Source: Bin87 sp965116565
GTDB lineage: Bacteria > Chloroflexota > Dehalococcoidia > Lucifugimonadales > UBA3495
Direction of reading: 5' to 3'
DNA: 64,000 nt
NCBI GenBank assembly: GCA_965116565.1
Contig: OZ220699.1
Coordinates: 186,001-250,000, forward strand
The position numbers and the translations under genes are program-made. The stretch's first letter is position 1. The number at the start of each line of letters is the position of its first letter. Positions 1-7,531 of this stretch are shown piece by piece. The notes beneath the pieces are model-generated. The model had not been told where the DNA came from. It ran no database searches and was given only the letters and a program-made list of their open reading frames with translations.

Positions 1-1
1 G

Positions 2-523
2 CGCCGCGTTTACCGCTTCTCCACTGACGAGATAGAACTGGCTTTCGATCACGGCGGCTTCCTGTCACTGGAGCAGGATCCCAAGACAGTCATCGCCATG
101 GAGAATCTCGATGCGTTCCCCGTCGATCTCAACGCGGCCACCAGGGATCAGCTCCTGCGCATCCCCGGTATCGGTCCCGTCTCCGCCGGCCGAATCCTCG
201 AAAGCCGCCGCCGCCACTCCGTCGACAACTGGCGCGACCTGCAGGCGATGGGAGTTGCGCGCAAGCGCGCCTGGCCTTACGTCGTATTCCCAGGCCAGCG
301 TCCGCCGGCCGGCCGACAGCTCCGCATGGACCTGTTCGGCGAGGCCCAGGACCGACGCGCCGCCGAGGCCGACGGCGTCAGTCTCCGACCCACAAAATCG
401 CTGGCCCTCGCGTCAATCATGGAAACACCTGCCACGTACACCGCAGATCAGGCCTGCGTCCCCGGCAGCAGGGGCGCCGCGTGCGCCGGCTGTCCGGTCA
501 ATCCCGCACGTCCGGCGCCATGA
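2..523 (+). CDS. C-terminal part of a radical-SAM DNA modification/repair protein (partial)
   Basis: The reading frame is open from the window edge, so the gene starts upstream and only about 173 C-terminal residues are visible. Residues 'DLNAATRDQLLRIPGIGP' form a helix-hairpin-helix non-specific DNA-binding motif. The context (FSTDEIELAF, then HhH, then an arginine-rich segment ending in 'YVVFPGQRP') resembles the tail of the 'putative DNA modification/repair radical SAM protein' family. The [4Fe-4S]-binding CxxxCxxC motif would lie outside the window and cannot be checked. The last ~40 residues carry a CVPGSRGAACAGC cysteine cluster. No terminator is evident, and the DUF433 gene starts 47 bases downstream. 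Family assignment is by pattern recognition of the C-terminus only. Confidence 0.7.
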   Translation, partial: RRVYRFSTDEIELAFDHGGFLSLEQDPKTVIAMENLDAFPVDLNAATRDQLLRIPGIGPVSAGRILESRRRHSVDNWRDLQAMGVARKRAWPYVVFPGQRPPAGRQLRMDLFGEAQDRRAAEADGVSLRPTKSLALASIMETPATYTADQACVPGSRGAACAGCPVNPARPAP

Positions 524-570
524 TAGACTCGAACACACCCCTATCCCAAGTGCGTCGGAAGGTTGACATC

Positions 571-813
571 ATGCCACGGTCATACATCGACAGGATCACC
601 ATCGAACCCGGCAAGCGCAGCGGCCAACCCTGCATCCGCAAAATGCGCATCACCGTCGATGACGTACTGGGCTACCTGGCCGGTGGCATGACCGAGGATG
701 AAGTCCTCGCCGATTTCCCGTATCTGGAACCCGAAGATATTCTGGCGTGCCACGAGTTCGACGCCCTCCGTAAAAAGCGCATCGTGTACTTGCCGGACCG
801 TCGGGCTCGATGA
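571..813 (+). CDS. DUF433 family protein, likely antitoxin
   Basis: 80-residue protein starting MPRSYIDRITIEPGKRSG. The order 'I.P.. GQPCIRKMRITV', then 'LAGGMTEDEVLADFPYLEPEDI' with its helix-turn-helix-like segment, is characteristic of DUF433, a VapB-like small DNA-binding family. An ATG 90 bases upstream is in frame, but the residues it would add (RRLSGQSRTSG...) overlap the previous gene and show no family similarity, so the internal ATG was chosen. The stop codon overlaps the start of the next gene (ATGA). DUF433 genes usually precede DUF5615 PIN-like genes, as here, so the pair is inferred to be a type II toxin-antitoxin module with this gene as the antitoxin. Confidence 0.8.
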   Translation: MPRSYIDRITIEPGKRSGQPCIRKMRITVDDVLGYLAGGMTEDEVLADFPYLEPEDILACHEFDALRKKRIVYLPDRRAR

Positions 814-1262
814 TGGCCGCGCAGCTACTCTTCGATCACAACCTTTCGCCCAGTCTCGTTTCAATCCTCCTGAACACTTACCCTCGGTCGGCGCATGTTT
901 ACGATCTTGGCCTAGCGGAGTCTGAAGATATACAAATATGGGAATATGCAAGAGCGAATGGCTTCGTAATCGTATCTAAAGATTCAGATTACCTCGCTAT
1001 CAGCGCCCGGCTCGGACACCCACCTAAAGTTATCCGCATCGGACTGGGCAACTGCCCCACCGACGATGTGGTCGCGTTACTCCAAACGCACCATCGCCGA
1101 TTGCTGCGTTTTTTCCAGGACGAGTATGAGATAGAACGCCGCGTTCATAGAACTCCGCTAACCCCACCCGCGCATCCGTTGACCAACCACGACGCGCCTT
1201 ACGGCAGGCTCGGCGGCGTCCGCCACGCGTACCCCATGCACCAGACCGGTAGCCACCGGTAA
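810..1262 (+). CDS. DUF5615 family PIN-like protein, likely toxin
   Basis: 150 residues. The N-terminus 'LLFDHNLSPSLVSIL', the central 'HVYDLGLAESEDIQIWEYA' and 'VIVSKDSDYLAIS' supply the Asp residues typical of the Mut7-C/PIN-like fold of DUF5615. The start overlaps the DUF433 stop by four bases, implying translational coupling and a toxin-antitoxin operon. Family members are usually about 110-120 residues; here ~35 extra C-terminal residues (from about VHRTPLTPPAHP) have low-complexity, non-family composition. That suggests stop-codon loss and read-through into former spacer. Ribonuclease activity is inferred from the fold and was not demonstrated for this sequence. Confidence 0.75.
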   Translation: MMAAQLLFDHNLSPSLVSILLNTYPRSAHVYDLGLAESEDIQIWEYARANGFVIVSKDSDYLAISARLGHPPKVIRIGLGNCPTDDVVALLQTHHRRLLRFFQDEYEIERRVHRTPLTPPAHPLTNHDAPYGRLGGVRHAYPMHQTGSHR

Positions 1263-1265
1263 GGC

Positions 1266-1274
1266 TGCTATAAT
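1266..1274 (+). promoter_or_regulatory. Extended -10 promoter for the LLM oxidoreductase gene
   Basis: TGCTATAAT is a perfect extended -10 (TGn-TATAAT) 42 bases before the GTG start of the next gene. No good -35 lies 17 bases upstream, as is common for extended -10 promoters. The extension comes from the preceding toxin gene running up to 1262. Confidence 0.45.
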
Positions 1275-1315
1275 CCTGCCCATCTCCCATACCCCCAACG
1301 GAGGCCAGCCACCCC

Positions 1316-2449
1316 GTGAAAAGCTACTACTTCTCCGAGTTCCCCTACCACGAGTATCCCGACGAAGAGGGCGACAAGTACCCGTCCCTTCGTCTCACCT
1401 TCCCCAACACCTGGTTCAATCCCAACATCGCCAACGGCCTCTTCAAGCGTTACTTCGACGAGTGCGTTTACGCCGACGAACTGGGCTTCGACGGCATCAT
1501 GCTCAACGAGCACCACAACACGCCGTCCTGCATGAACGCGGCCACCAACCTGTCGGCCGCCGTTCTCGCTCGCATTACCCAGCAGGCCAAGATCCTGCTG
1601 CTGGGCAACATCCTGCCCATCCACGACAACCCGGTCCGCCTCGCCGAAGAGCTGGCCATGATCGACGTGATATCCGGCGGCCGCCTCATCTCCGGCTTCG
1701 TCCGCGGCACCGGAGTCGAAACCGTCTCGACCAACAACAACCCCGTCGCCAACCGCGAGCGCTTCGAAGAGTGCCACGACCTCATCATGAAAACCTGGAC
1801 CACCCCGGGACCCTTTCGCTGGGAGGGCAAGCACTATAACTTCCGCGTGGTTAACCCGTGGATGGTGCCCATCCAGCAGCCGCACCCACCCATCTGGGTT
1901 CCCGGCACCTCCTCACCCGAAACCGCCGAGTGGTCCGGACAGCACGGCTACACCTACGTTGCGTTCCTCACCGACCTTGACGTTACCGAGGAGCTCTTCG
2001 GCATGTACACGCAGGCCGCCAACGCGGCCGGTCGCGAGGCTGTGCCCGACAACTTTGGCTATCTGCTCTGCTGCTACGTTGGCGACACCCAGGAAGAGGC
2101 CGACGAGCAGGCCAAGCATTTCATCTGGCGCATGGGTCCCACCGTGCGTGGTCCGCGCGAGTACATGGCGCCCGTGGGCTATCGTTCCGCGGCCGGCGCG
2201 GCCATCGCCGCACGGCGTTCCGGCCTCAAGCCCCTCAACCTGCAGACTTTCGAGGAACTCAAGGAGAACTACCACATCGTCTGCGGCACCCCCGACACCG
2301 TCCTCGAAAAGCTCGAATACCTCCACCAGCGCCTGGGCATGGACCACCTGGTGTTTTACGGACAGGAATCCCGGATGGGCCACGAGGCCACCATGAAAAA
2401 CATCGGCCTCTTCGGCAAGGAAGTCCTCCCGGTTATCCAGAAGTGGTAG
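1316..2449 (+). CDS. LLM class flavin-dependent oxidoreductase
   Basis: 377 residues, the usual length for the bacterial luciferase-like monooxygenase (LLM) superfamily (FMN- or F420-dependent TIM barrel). Visible family marks are 'YADELGFDGIMLNEHHNTP' near residue 50, 'VRLAEELAMIDVISGGRLI' with the conserved barrel Asp and GGR, and 'FVRGTGVET' where the flavin phosphate normally binds. The GTG start is supported by GGAGG about 11 bases upstream. Two more LLM proteins occur in the window (34586 and 43174); all three are divergent and monocistronic or nearly so. Substrate cannot be read from sequence; members oxidise diverse organic compounds such as alkanesulfonates, nitriloacetate-like chelates or terpenoid ketones. 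Confidence 0.9.
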   Translation: MKSYYFSEFPYHEYPDEEGDKYPSLRLTFPNTWFNPNIANGLFKRYFDECVYADELGFDGIMLNEHHNTPSCMNAATNLSAAVLARITQQAKILLLGNILPIHDNPVRLAEELAMIDVISGGRLISGFVRGTGVETVSTNNNPVANRERFEECHDLIMKTWTTPGPFRWEGKHYNFRVVNPWMVPIQQPHPPIWVPGTSSPETAEWSGQHGYTYVAFLTDLDVTEELFGMYTQAANAAGREAVPDNFGYLLCCYVGDTQEEADEQAKHFIWRMGPTVRGPREYMAPVGYRSAAGAAIAARRSGLKPLNLQTFEELKENYHIVCGTPDTVLEKLEYLHQRLGMDHLVFYGQESRMGHEATMKNIGLFGKEVLPVIQKW

Positions 2450-2489
2450 GCGTCCCTACCGAACCTTACCCACCGCCTGGCAAACCGCT

Positions 2490-2807
2490 ATGGCTACGCA
2501 GGTGACACCGGAATGGCCGCCCGCATCGATGCGCTGGCCGAGCATTATGGGCAAAGGCGATACGATCTACCAAGCTGACGTGGCATTGCTGGAAAGGCCG
2601 GTTATTCGATTGGCTCCGGGGGATGATCAGCAACTTTGGGCCGCCGTCGTCGCTCATCGCAACTTCGGCCGGAGACGCCATCCTGTCCGGTTGGGTTTCG
2701 GAGACACCTTCGGCTACGCCCTGGCCCAATCCCGCGCCCTGCCGTTTCCCTACAGGGGCGATGACCTTGCACAGGCCGACATGGCTACAACTGTGGCGAA
2801 AGAGTAG
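2490..2807 (+). pseudogene. Remnant of a VapC-type PIN-domain toxin
   Basis: The last ~60 residues, 'VVAHRNFGRRRHPVRLGFG' then 'DTFGYALAQSRALPFPYRGD' followed by DL, match the C-terminal half of VapC PIN domains, whose canonical form is roughly 'FGKGRHPAxLNFGDCFAYALA' then 'PLLFKGDDF'. The N-terminal half with the first catalytic Asp ('IDTSAL...') is missing and is replaced by sequence with no family resemblance. No VapB antitoxin is seen upstream. It lies between two convergent genes and looks like a decayed toxin-antitoxin locus. The remaining frame is open, so transcription or translation of a fragment is possible but function is unlikely. Confidence 0.55.
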
Positions 2808-2837
2808 GCGACCCCCGAAAACCGCACTGAAAATGCA

Positions 2838-2860
2838 GGGGCGGGTCACTGACCCGCCCA
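2838..2860. repeat. Intergenic palindrome, GGGCGGGT family
   Basis: GGGCGGGTCA at 2839-2848 is followed after one base by its exact reverse complement, TGACCCGCCC. It lies between the convergent VapC remnant and stress-protein genes. It belongs to the dispersed palindrome family also seen at 9831, 18745, 26580, 34536, 39150 and 52694, and could act as a bidirectional transcription barrier. Confidence 0.6.
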
Positions 2861-2891
2861 CTGTTTCTCCACAACGCATACTGGGTGCGCG

Positions 2892-3917
2892 CTACACCGC
2901 CATCAGCTCCCGGTCCGCTTCCAGCGCTGCCCTGCCATGTCCGGCGTGAGGCATGGAGGATGCCTGGCGCGCGGGTCCTCGCACCAGCAGTGTCGGCATC
3001 CGGGAATGGCGCACGATCCGATCGGCGACGCTGCCCAGCAACGCCCGGCCGATTCCGCGACGCCCGTGGCTCGCCATGACCACCAACCCGTTGTCCAGAC
3101 GGTGGGTGAGTTTGATGACGGTCTCCGACGGCGTCTCCAACCGGTGGACCGCCTCAACGTCGAACGCCTGGAACTGCGCGCTCAACTCATCGGCCTTTCG
3201 CCACAGGTACGCCTTTGCCGTTTCCGCCAGCCTGGTCGCCGTGTTCTCTGGGTCATACTGTTTCATGGTCGAGATGTCGTGGGCCGCGCCCCATTCGGTG
3301 TTAACCCTGAAGTATTCCGAGTCCGGCGTCGTTCGGACCAACGTCAACCGCGCTCCAAACTCGGTGGCCAGTTCCTGGGCATACGGCAACGCGCTCTCCG
3401 CAAAATCGGATCCGTCCAACGGAACGATGATGTTCTCCAGGTGATGCGGCACCACGGGGCAGTCCTTTTCATTGCACCGCACAATGAGGGTCGGGTTGCA
3501 CACCGCCCGCACGACTTTCGCCGTCACGCTGCCCATCAGCATCCTGGAGAGTCCGCCTCGCCCGTGCGTGGACATCGCGATCAGGGCATCGGGCTGCTGA
3601 TTGGCCAGGTTGATGATCGACTCATGGGCCGCTCCCTCGGACGCCACGACGTCGATTCGGGAGTCCACTCCACGCTGTTCCAGCAGCTGTTTTTCCGCCC
3701 GCAGCAGCGCCGCGATCCGGTCGTGCTCCGCCACCGCCATGGAACCCCGAAAACGCCCCTGTCCCGCATCCGCCTGCCAGTACGGGATCGGCTCGAACGA
3801 TCTCAGCAGCGTCATCGAGGCGCCGGTGGCTTTCGCCATAATGCTGGCTGCAGGCAACGCCTGTGCGGACAATTCCGAACCGTCCAACGGAACGATTACG
3901 TTGTTGAACACCGTCAT
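2892..3917 (-). CDS. Tandem-domain universal stress protein
   Basis: 341 residues made of two UspA domains, about residues 1-147 and 160-317. Each begins with 'NVIVPLDGSELS' or 'NIIVPLDGSDFA' and ends with the ATP-binding signature G-x2-G-x9-G-S: 'HGRGGLSRMLMGS' and 'HGRRGIGRALLGS'. Both domains therefore look ATP-binding. The last ~25 residues are a charged tail outside the fold. An exceptionally strong Shine-Dalgarno (AGGAGGTG on the minus strand) precedes the ATG. The gene stands alone downstream of the gcvTH terminator; tandem USPs usually act in stress and energy sensing as cytoplasmic dimers, and the specific role here is unknown. Confidence 0.93.
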   Translation of the reverse strand: MTVFNNVIVPLDGSELSAQALPAASIMAKATGASMTLLRSFEPIPYWQADAGQGRFRGSMAVAEHDRIAALLRAEKQLLEQRGVDSRIDVVASEGAAHESIINLANQQPDALIAMSTHGRGGLSRMLMGSVTAKVVRAVCNPTLIVRCNEKDCPVVPHHLENIIVPLDGSDFAESALPYAQELATEFGARLTLVRTTPDSEYFRVNTEWGAAHDISTMKQYDPENTATRLAETAKAYLWRKADELSAQFQAFDVEAVHRLETPSETVIKLTHRLDNGLVVMASHGRRGIGRALLGSVADRIVRHSRMPTLLVRGPARQASSMPHAGHGRAALEADRELMAV

Positions 3918-4101
3918 ATGGACACCTCCTGTTATCAGTTACCCGTATTCTCAGGTCCGTGAATTCCTTGACATTGCGAATGATGATAGTGATTATTGCT
4001 TGTATCTATATAGTATCACACCGGCTTTGGTTTCTCAACGAACGTACCTCCGTCCACCGCCGGGTTTTCCTCCGCCCCGACGGAACCCCGCCTCCGGTTA
4101 C
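3918..4101. promoter_or_regulatory. AT-rich control region upstream of the stress-protein gene
   Basis: This stretch, notably AT-rich from 3965 to 4025 compared with its surroundings, separates the minus-strand stress-protein start from the gcvH terminator. A TTGACA box sits on the plus strand at 3968-3973 with only a weak GATTAT 17 bases on, and no plus-strand gene follows. I could not pick a convincing minus-strand promoter, although 'TATAGATAC'-like boxes on that strand are candidates. Confidence 0.3.
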
Positions 4102-4138
4102 AAAAAAAATCGGGGGCCAACCGGACGGTGGTCCCCGG
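4102..4138 (-). terminator. Intrinsic terminator of the gcvT-gcvH operon
   Basis: On the minus strand, CGGGGACCA pairs with TGGCCCCCG (one bulged base) around a GC-rich loop, followed by A and then eight consecutive T residues. It lies 45-81 bases past the gcvH stop, exactly where transcription of that operon should end and before the stress-protein gene begins. Confidence 0.75.
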
Positions 4139-4182
4139 GTGCGACTCGCGGCGAATGCCACGACCCCTGTTTGAGTGTATTG

Positions 4183-4626
4183 TTACAACTGACCGATATA
4201 TTCGTCGTAGGCTCCTGAATCCAGGAGGCTGTCCAGTTCGGCCGGATCGCTCATGCTGACCCGGAGCATCCAACCGTCGCCGAATGGGTCGTTGTTCACC
4301 AGTTCCGGCTCCTGGGCCAACCTGCCGTTCACCTCGGCCACCTCGCCGCTAACCGGCGAGAACAGGTCCGAAACGGCCTTGACCGACTCAATCTCGCCCA
4401 TTTTCGCCAGGTGCCCCACCGAATCGCCCACTGCCGGCAGCTCGACGTATACCACGTCGCCAAGCTGGTCCTGCGCATAGTGCGTAATTCCGACCAACAC
4501 CGTAGCGGCGCCGTCTTCCGAGACAACCCACTCGTGCTCCCGGGTATATTTGCGGTCGTCGGGATTCACTTTGTCCAATACCTCCGTAGTGTGTGGGTCG
4601 GTCACAGGCTGGCCGTGCCATCCCAA
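4183..4626 (-). CDS. gcvH: Glycine cleavage system H protein
   Basis: 147 residues. H protein is the lipoylated shuttle that carries the aminomethyl intermediate between the P, T and L components of glycine cleavage. The lipoyl-lysine context 'GEIESVKAVSDLFSPVSGEV' is intact, with Lys83 as the attachment site, preceded by the family opening 'KYTREHEWV'. The ~25-residue extension before that opening is longer than usual for H proteins (about 125-130 residues), so a start further inside is possible. It lies 46 bases downstream of gcvT on the same strand and is followed by an intrinsic terminator. No gcvP or lpd gene is in the window. Confidence 0.95.
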   Translation of the reverse strand: MGWHGQPVTDPHTTEVLDKVNPDDRKYTREHEWVVSEDGAATVLVGITHYAQDQLGDVVYVELPAVGDSVGHLAKMGEIESVKAVSDLFSPVSGEVAEVNGRLAQEPELVNNDPFGDGWMLRVSMSDPAELDSLLDSGAYDEYIGQL

Positions 4627-4672
4627 CTAAATTGCCACATCCAGTAATGCCAGATTCAGGACGCGCCGCTCA

Positions 4673-5830
4673 TCAGGCCGCGCGCCGATAAAACGGCAAT
4701 TCCGTCGTCGTTACGTCCGCTGAGCGTCCACGGATGTCCACCTGCAGCGTGATCTCCGGCTCCGCATGGGCCGCGTCCACGAATGCCATGGCTACGCAAC
4801 GTTCAAGGGTGGGCGAATAGCTGCCACTGCTGACGGTTCCAACCACGGCCCCATCCGCCAGAACGTCATATCCCGCCCGTGGAGCGCTTCGCCCCGGCAT
4901 CGTCAGCCCCACCAGCCGCCGCGCCGTGCCGTAGACTCGCTGGTAATCCAGCACGTCGGCGCCGTTGTATCCGCCGTCCCGTCGTACAAATCGACTCAGA
5001 CCCGCCTCGATAGGCGAGATGTCGTCCGCCAGTTCATGCCCGTGCAGCGGCAAACCGGCTTCCAGCCGCAGCACGTCCCTCGCGCCCAACCCGCAGGGCG
5101 CCGCTCCCGCCCCGGTGAGGCGCTCCCAGATGGCGGCCGCGTCCGAGGCCTGAACCGCCAGTTCAAAACCGTCCTCTCCCGTATAACCGGTCCGCCCTAT
5201 GAAAATCCGCCGTCCGTCTATGTGCCCGCGACCCCAGGTGTAGGGGCGCAATAGAGACGGTTGCGGATCGCGGCCGGGGTTCCGCGCCAGGCGCGCGCCC
5301 GGGCTGAAATCCTCGCATAGTCCGTCGACGATGCCAGCGGCGTCCGGCCCCTGTACCGCTATCAGCCCGGTCGCCATGGTCCGGTCGGTTATCTGCACGC
5401 CCCGGCCGTCGTAATGGTGGGCCAATTGCCGGTCGAACCAGAGGGCAACGGCCGCGCGGTTGCCGGCATTGGGGATCAGCAGGAATTCATCATCTGACAA
5501 CCGGTAGAAGATGGTGTCGTCGATCACGCCTCCCCGCTCGTTGCAGATGAAGCAGTATCGGGCGCGACCCACCCTCAGTCCCGACGCTGAGCCGGTGAGG
5601 AGGATGTCCAGCAAACCCGCCGCGTTCGGTCCGCCGATGTTCAGGCGACCCATGTGCGACACATCGAAAACGCCGGCGGCGGTGCGCACCGCCTCCACCT
5701 CAGCAATCGTGCCCTCGTATTGCACCGGCATATCCCAGCCGCCGAAAGGCACCATGCGGGCGCCAAGGGCAACGTGGGTGTCGTAGAGAGTCGTGCGGAG
5801 ATTCTCGGCGGGGGATGTATCAGTCGTCAT
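4673..5830 (-). CDS. gcvT: Aminomethyltransferase (glycine cleavage T protein)
   Basis: 385 residues, close to family length. The T protein transfers the methylene group from lipoyl-bound aminomethyl on GcvH to tetrahydrofolate and releases ammonia. 'LYDTHVALGARMVPFGGWDM' at the N-terminus, 'AGVFDVSHMGRLNI' and 'TGYTGEDGFEL' are diagnostic, with the folate-contacting Asp retained in 'FDVSHMG'. The C-terminal beta-barrel (from about residue 285) is complete. It is the first gene of a gcvT-gcvH operon. The predicted leader is short (about 45 nt from the promoter at 5882-5910), and I saw no glycine-riboswitch aptamer. Confidence 0.96.
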   Translation of the reverse strand: MTTDTSPAENLRTTLYDTHVALGARMVPFGGWDMPVQYEGTIAEVEAVRTAAGVFDVSHMGRLNIGGPNAAGLLDILLTGSASGLRVGRARYCFICNERGGVIDDTIFYRLSDDEFLLIPNAGNRAAVALWFDRQLAHHYDGRGVQITDRTMATGLIAVQGPDAAGIVDGLCEDFSPGARLARNPGRDPQPSLLRPYTWGRGHIDGRRIFIGRTGYTGEDGFELAVQASDAAAIWERLTGAGAAPCGLGARDVLRLEAGLPLHGHELADDISPIEAGLSRFVRRDGGYNGADVLDYQRVYGTARRLVGLTMPGRSAPRAGYDVLADGAVVGTVSSGSYSPTLERCVAMAFVDAAHAEPEITLQVDIRGRSADVTTTELPFYRRAA

Positions 5831-5881
5831 CTTTTTCGTATCGGGGAACCGGATGGTGACGGTCGTAAAATGCTGACAATC

Positions 5882-5910
5882 ATCATAACGCCATCACCCC
5901 GGCCACGCAA
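5882..5910 (-). promoter_or_regulatory. Candidate promoter of gcvT-gcvH
   Basis: On the minus strand TTGCGT (-35) and TATGAT (-10, five of six consensus positions) are separated by 17 bases, placing transcription start about 45 bases upstream of the gcvT ATG. The -35 is weak. Confidence 0.4.
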
Positions 5911-5956
5911 TCTCCTCGAGCATTTCACGCGCACGCACTTGGGGAAATGGCCATGG

Positions 5957-6343
5957 TTACGAGGCCGGGAGGTCCCAGCGCAGCAGTGGATAGTAGCGGT
6001 CGTTCCGGGCCCAGGGGAGCAGACTGGGCACGATGGTGTTGGGGAAGGGGACTTCGCCTTTCCGTCGGGTGTCGTCGAGGTAGCGTCGGAGACTGGCGAA
6101 GGTGGTGAGGCGGAAGCCGGCTTTGACGACGCGCCGGATGACGTCGGCGGGTTCCGGGGGTTCGGAGGGAGACCAGTCGGTGGCGACGATTTCGGCGATG
6201 CGTACCCAGTTTGTGGCGGAGATACACCAGAGCGAATCCCATAGTCGTCGCTGCCGCGCAAGCCGGAGCCCAGCAACCCAAAAGACTGCGGAATAGCAGG
6301 AGTGTCTGGCGCGTTGGGTTACCGGATTCCGGCCCCGTATCAA
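5957..6343 (-). CDS. Hypothetical protein, possible gene remnant
   Basis: The last ~85 residues (from 'TNWVRIAEIVATDWSPSEPP' to 'LLRWDLPAS') have protein-like composition: hydrophobic alternation, acidic and basic balance, and 'RRVVKAGFRLTTFASLRRYL' reading like an amphipathic helix. The first ~40 residues are Arg/Ser/Cys-rich and look non-coding. I do not recognise a family. It sits in a 0.77-kb interval between gcvT and a secreted protein, beside short tandem repeats, which fits a decayed gene whose start has been lost. Confidence that it is translated is low. Confidence 0.22.
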   Translation of the reverse strand: MIRGRNPVTQRARHSCYSAVFWVAGLRLARQRRLWDSLWCISATNWVRIAEIVATDWSPSEPPEPADVIRRVVKAGFRLTTFASLRRYLDDTRRKGEVPFPNTIVPSLLPWARNDRYYPLLRWDLPAS

Positions 6344-6344
6344 G

Positions 6345-6399
6345 TACGGGGCGACGTTCTTTGTACGGGGTGATGTTCTTTTACGGGGTGACGTTCTAT
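6345..6399. repeat. Three tandem copies of an 18-19 bp unit
   Basis: Units TACGGGGCGACGTTCTTTG (6345-6363), TACGGGGTGATGTTCTTT (6364-6381) and TACGGGGTGACGTTCTAT (6382-6399) follow head to tail. Substitutions are mostly C/T. The rest of 6400-6595 holds nothing I recognise. Confidence 0.8.
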
Positions 6400-6595
6400 C
6401 GGCGGAATGACAGCAGGCGCAACCGGACCGCCCCGATCACGCGAGACGAAACCGGGTACGCGTGAGCCTCAAGCGTGGGACAGAAGGTGTTGTTGCCGGG
6501 CCGACGTTTGCACGTCCTGTCGGATCCAGAGGGCACGTTGGCAAATCCGGCCCGCACCGCCGTCTCGGTGCGGGCCGTTCACACGTCACCGGAGA

Positions 6596-7372
6596 TCATC
6601 CGATCACGGGCGGGAGGTTTTGGACCAGTGCATCCTCAAAGAAGGCCTCCGAACTCGGCGGCGCGGATAGCGACACTTGAACCTGGTCTCCATCCGACCA
6701 ACCCAGGCTTGCGTCCAGGTACCAGTGGTAGATGTTTTGCCTGGGTCCCCACACCTGCGCGCCCGACACTGCAAAAACATCCTGCCCAACCATGAGCGTC
6801 CATCCCTCGGGCAGGGGCATGTTCAGGTGCAGGAACAGGTGATTGGGGTTCCCGGTCACTATCGGGTGGTACAGCGCGGTAACCAGGTAATCAACCCCGT
6901 CGTGGCTGAATGAGGCGTCATCGATGCTGCCGGTATCGGGCCAGTCGCCCGTGATAAAGCCCAGGTAACCGATCGACGCTATGTCGGATTCCCCCACCGT
7001 CATCGTCGCAGACCACACGACGATGTTCGGTGTGTCCACGTCGTCCTCCTGGGCCGCCGCGTAGGGGTGATCGTGATTCGTCCGCATCGCGGGCAGTACA
7101 TCGCCGGTCGTTGGCGAGACCTCCAACCAAGCGTTCACCGCTTCGCTTTGAATGGGGGCGCTGCAATTCGCGTCCGCGGCGCACGTCTCCAGCGCTCCGG
7201 TTAGCCGACCTTCCTGGGGTGCGGCGTTTGCCTCGTTTCCCCATACCATCGTCGCCGCTGCCATCGCAATGACCAGGACCAACGCCGCTGGCATCGACCT
7301 GCATCGAATCCGACTTCCGGGTAGTGCTATCGCTCTCAGTTGTTTGTTTATGTTCAGCCTTATTGGCGCCAT
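6596..7372 (-). CDS. Secreted or membrane-anchored beta-domain protein, paralog of the neighbouring 7532-8281 gene
   Basis: 258 residues. A basic N-terminus and hydrophobic stretch 'ALVLVIAMAAATMVWG' followed by 'NEANAAPQ' indicate a signal peptide or anchor. The mature part holds one extracellular-type domain: 'VVWSATMTVGESDIASIGYL', 'DDASFSHDGVDYLVTALYH', 'LPEGWTLMVG', 'LDASLGWSDGDQVQVSL'. This is the ~100-residue all-beta module I associate with repeated surface proteins beside fibronectin-type or cadherin-type domains; its function is unknown. A 'LETCAADANC' cysteine motif sits just after the signal. A purine-rich Shine-Dalgarno (GAGAGGAC) supports the start. It lies 160 bases downstream of its paralog, so the pair is probably a local duplication. 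Confidence 0.75.
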   Translation of the reverse strand: MAPIRLNINKQLRAIALPGSRIRCRSMPAALVLVIAMAAATMVWGNEANAAPQEGRLTGALETCAADANCSAPIQSEAVNAWLEVSPTTGDVLPAMRTNHDHPYAAAQEDDVDTPNIVVWSATMTVGESDIASIGYLGFITGDWPDTGSIDDASFSHDGVDYLVTALYHPIVTGNPNHLFLHLNMPLPEGWTLMVGQDVFAVSGAQVWGPRQNIYHWYLDASLGWSDGDQVQVSLSAPPSSEAFFEDALVQNLPPVIG

Positions 7373-7531
7373 GATGTCCTCTCTGCTCAGATATGTGCAG
7401 TTGTTTGTTATGACTCAAAAACCCCGGGTTCAAGTTATCGGTGGGCGCATTATTGCCCGCGCCGTACGTACCGCCGCGGGACCCGCCCGGCCGGGTATTC
7501 AGGACCCATCCGAGCCTTGCGGACGGCTTGA

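Noticed and set aside
5831..5900. Possible glycine riboswitch before gcvT
   Set aside because: The leader from the predicted promoter is only about 45 bases and I saw no tandem aptamer or GGAGAG core.
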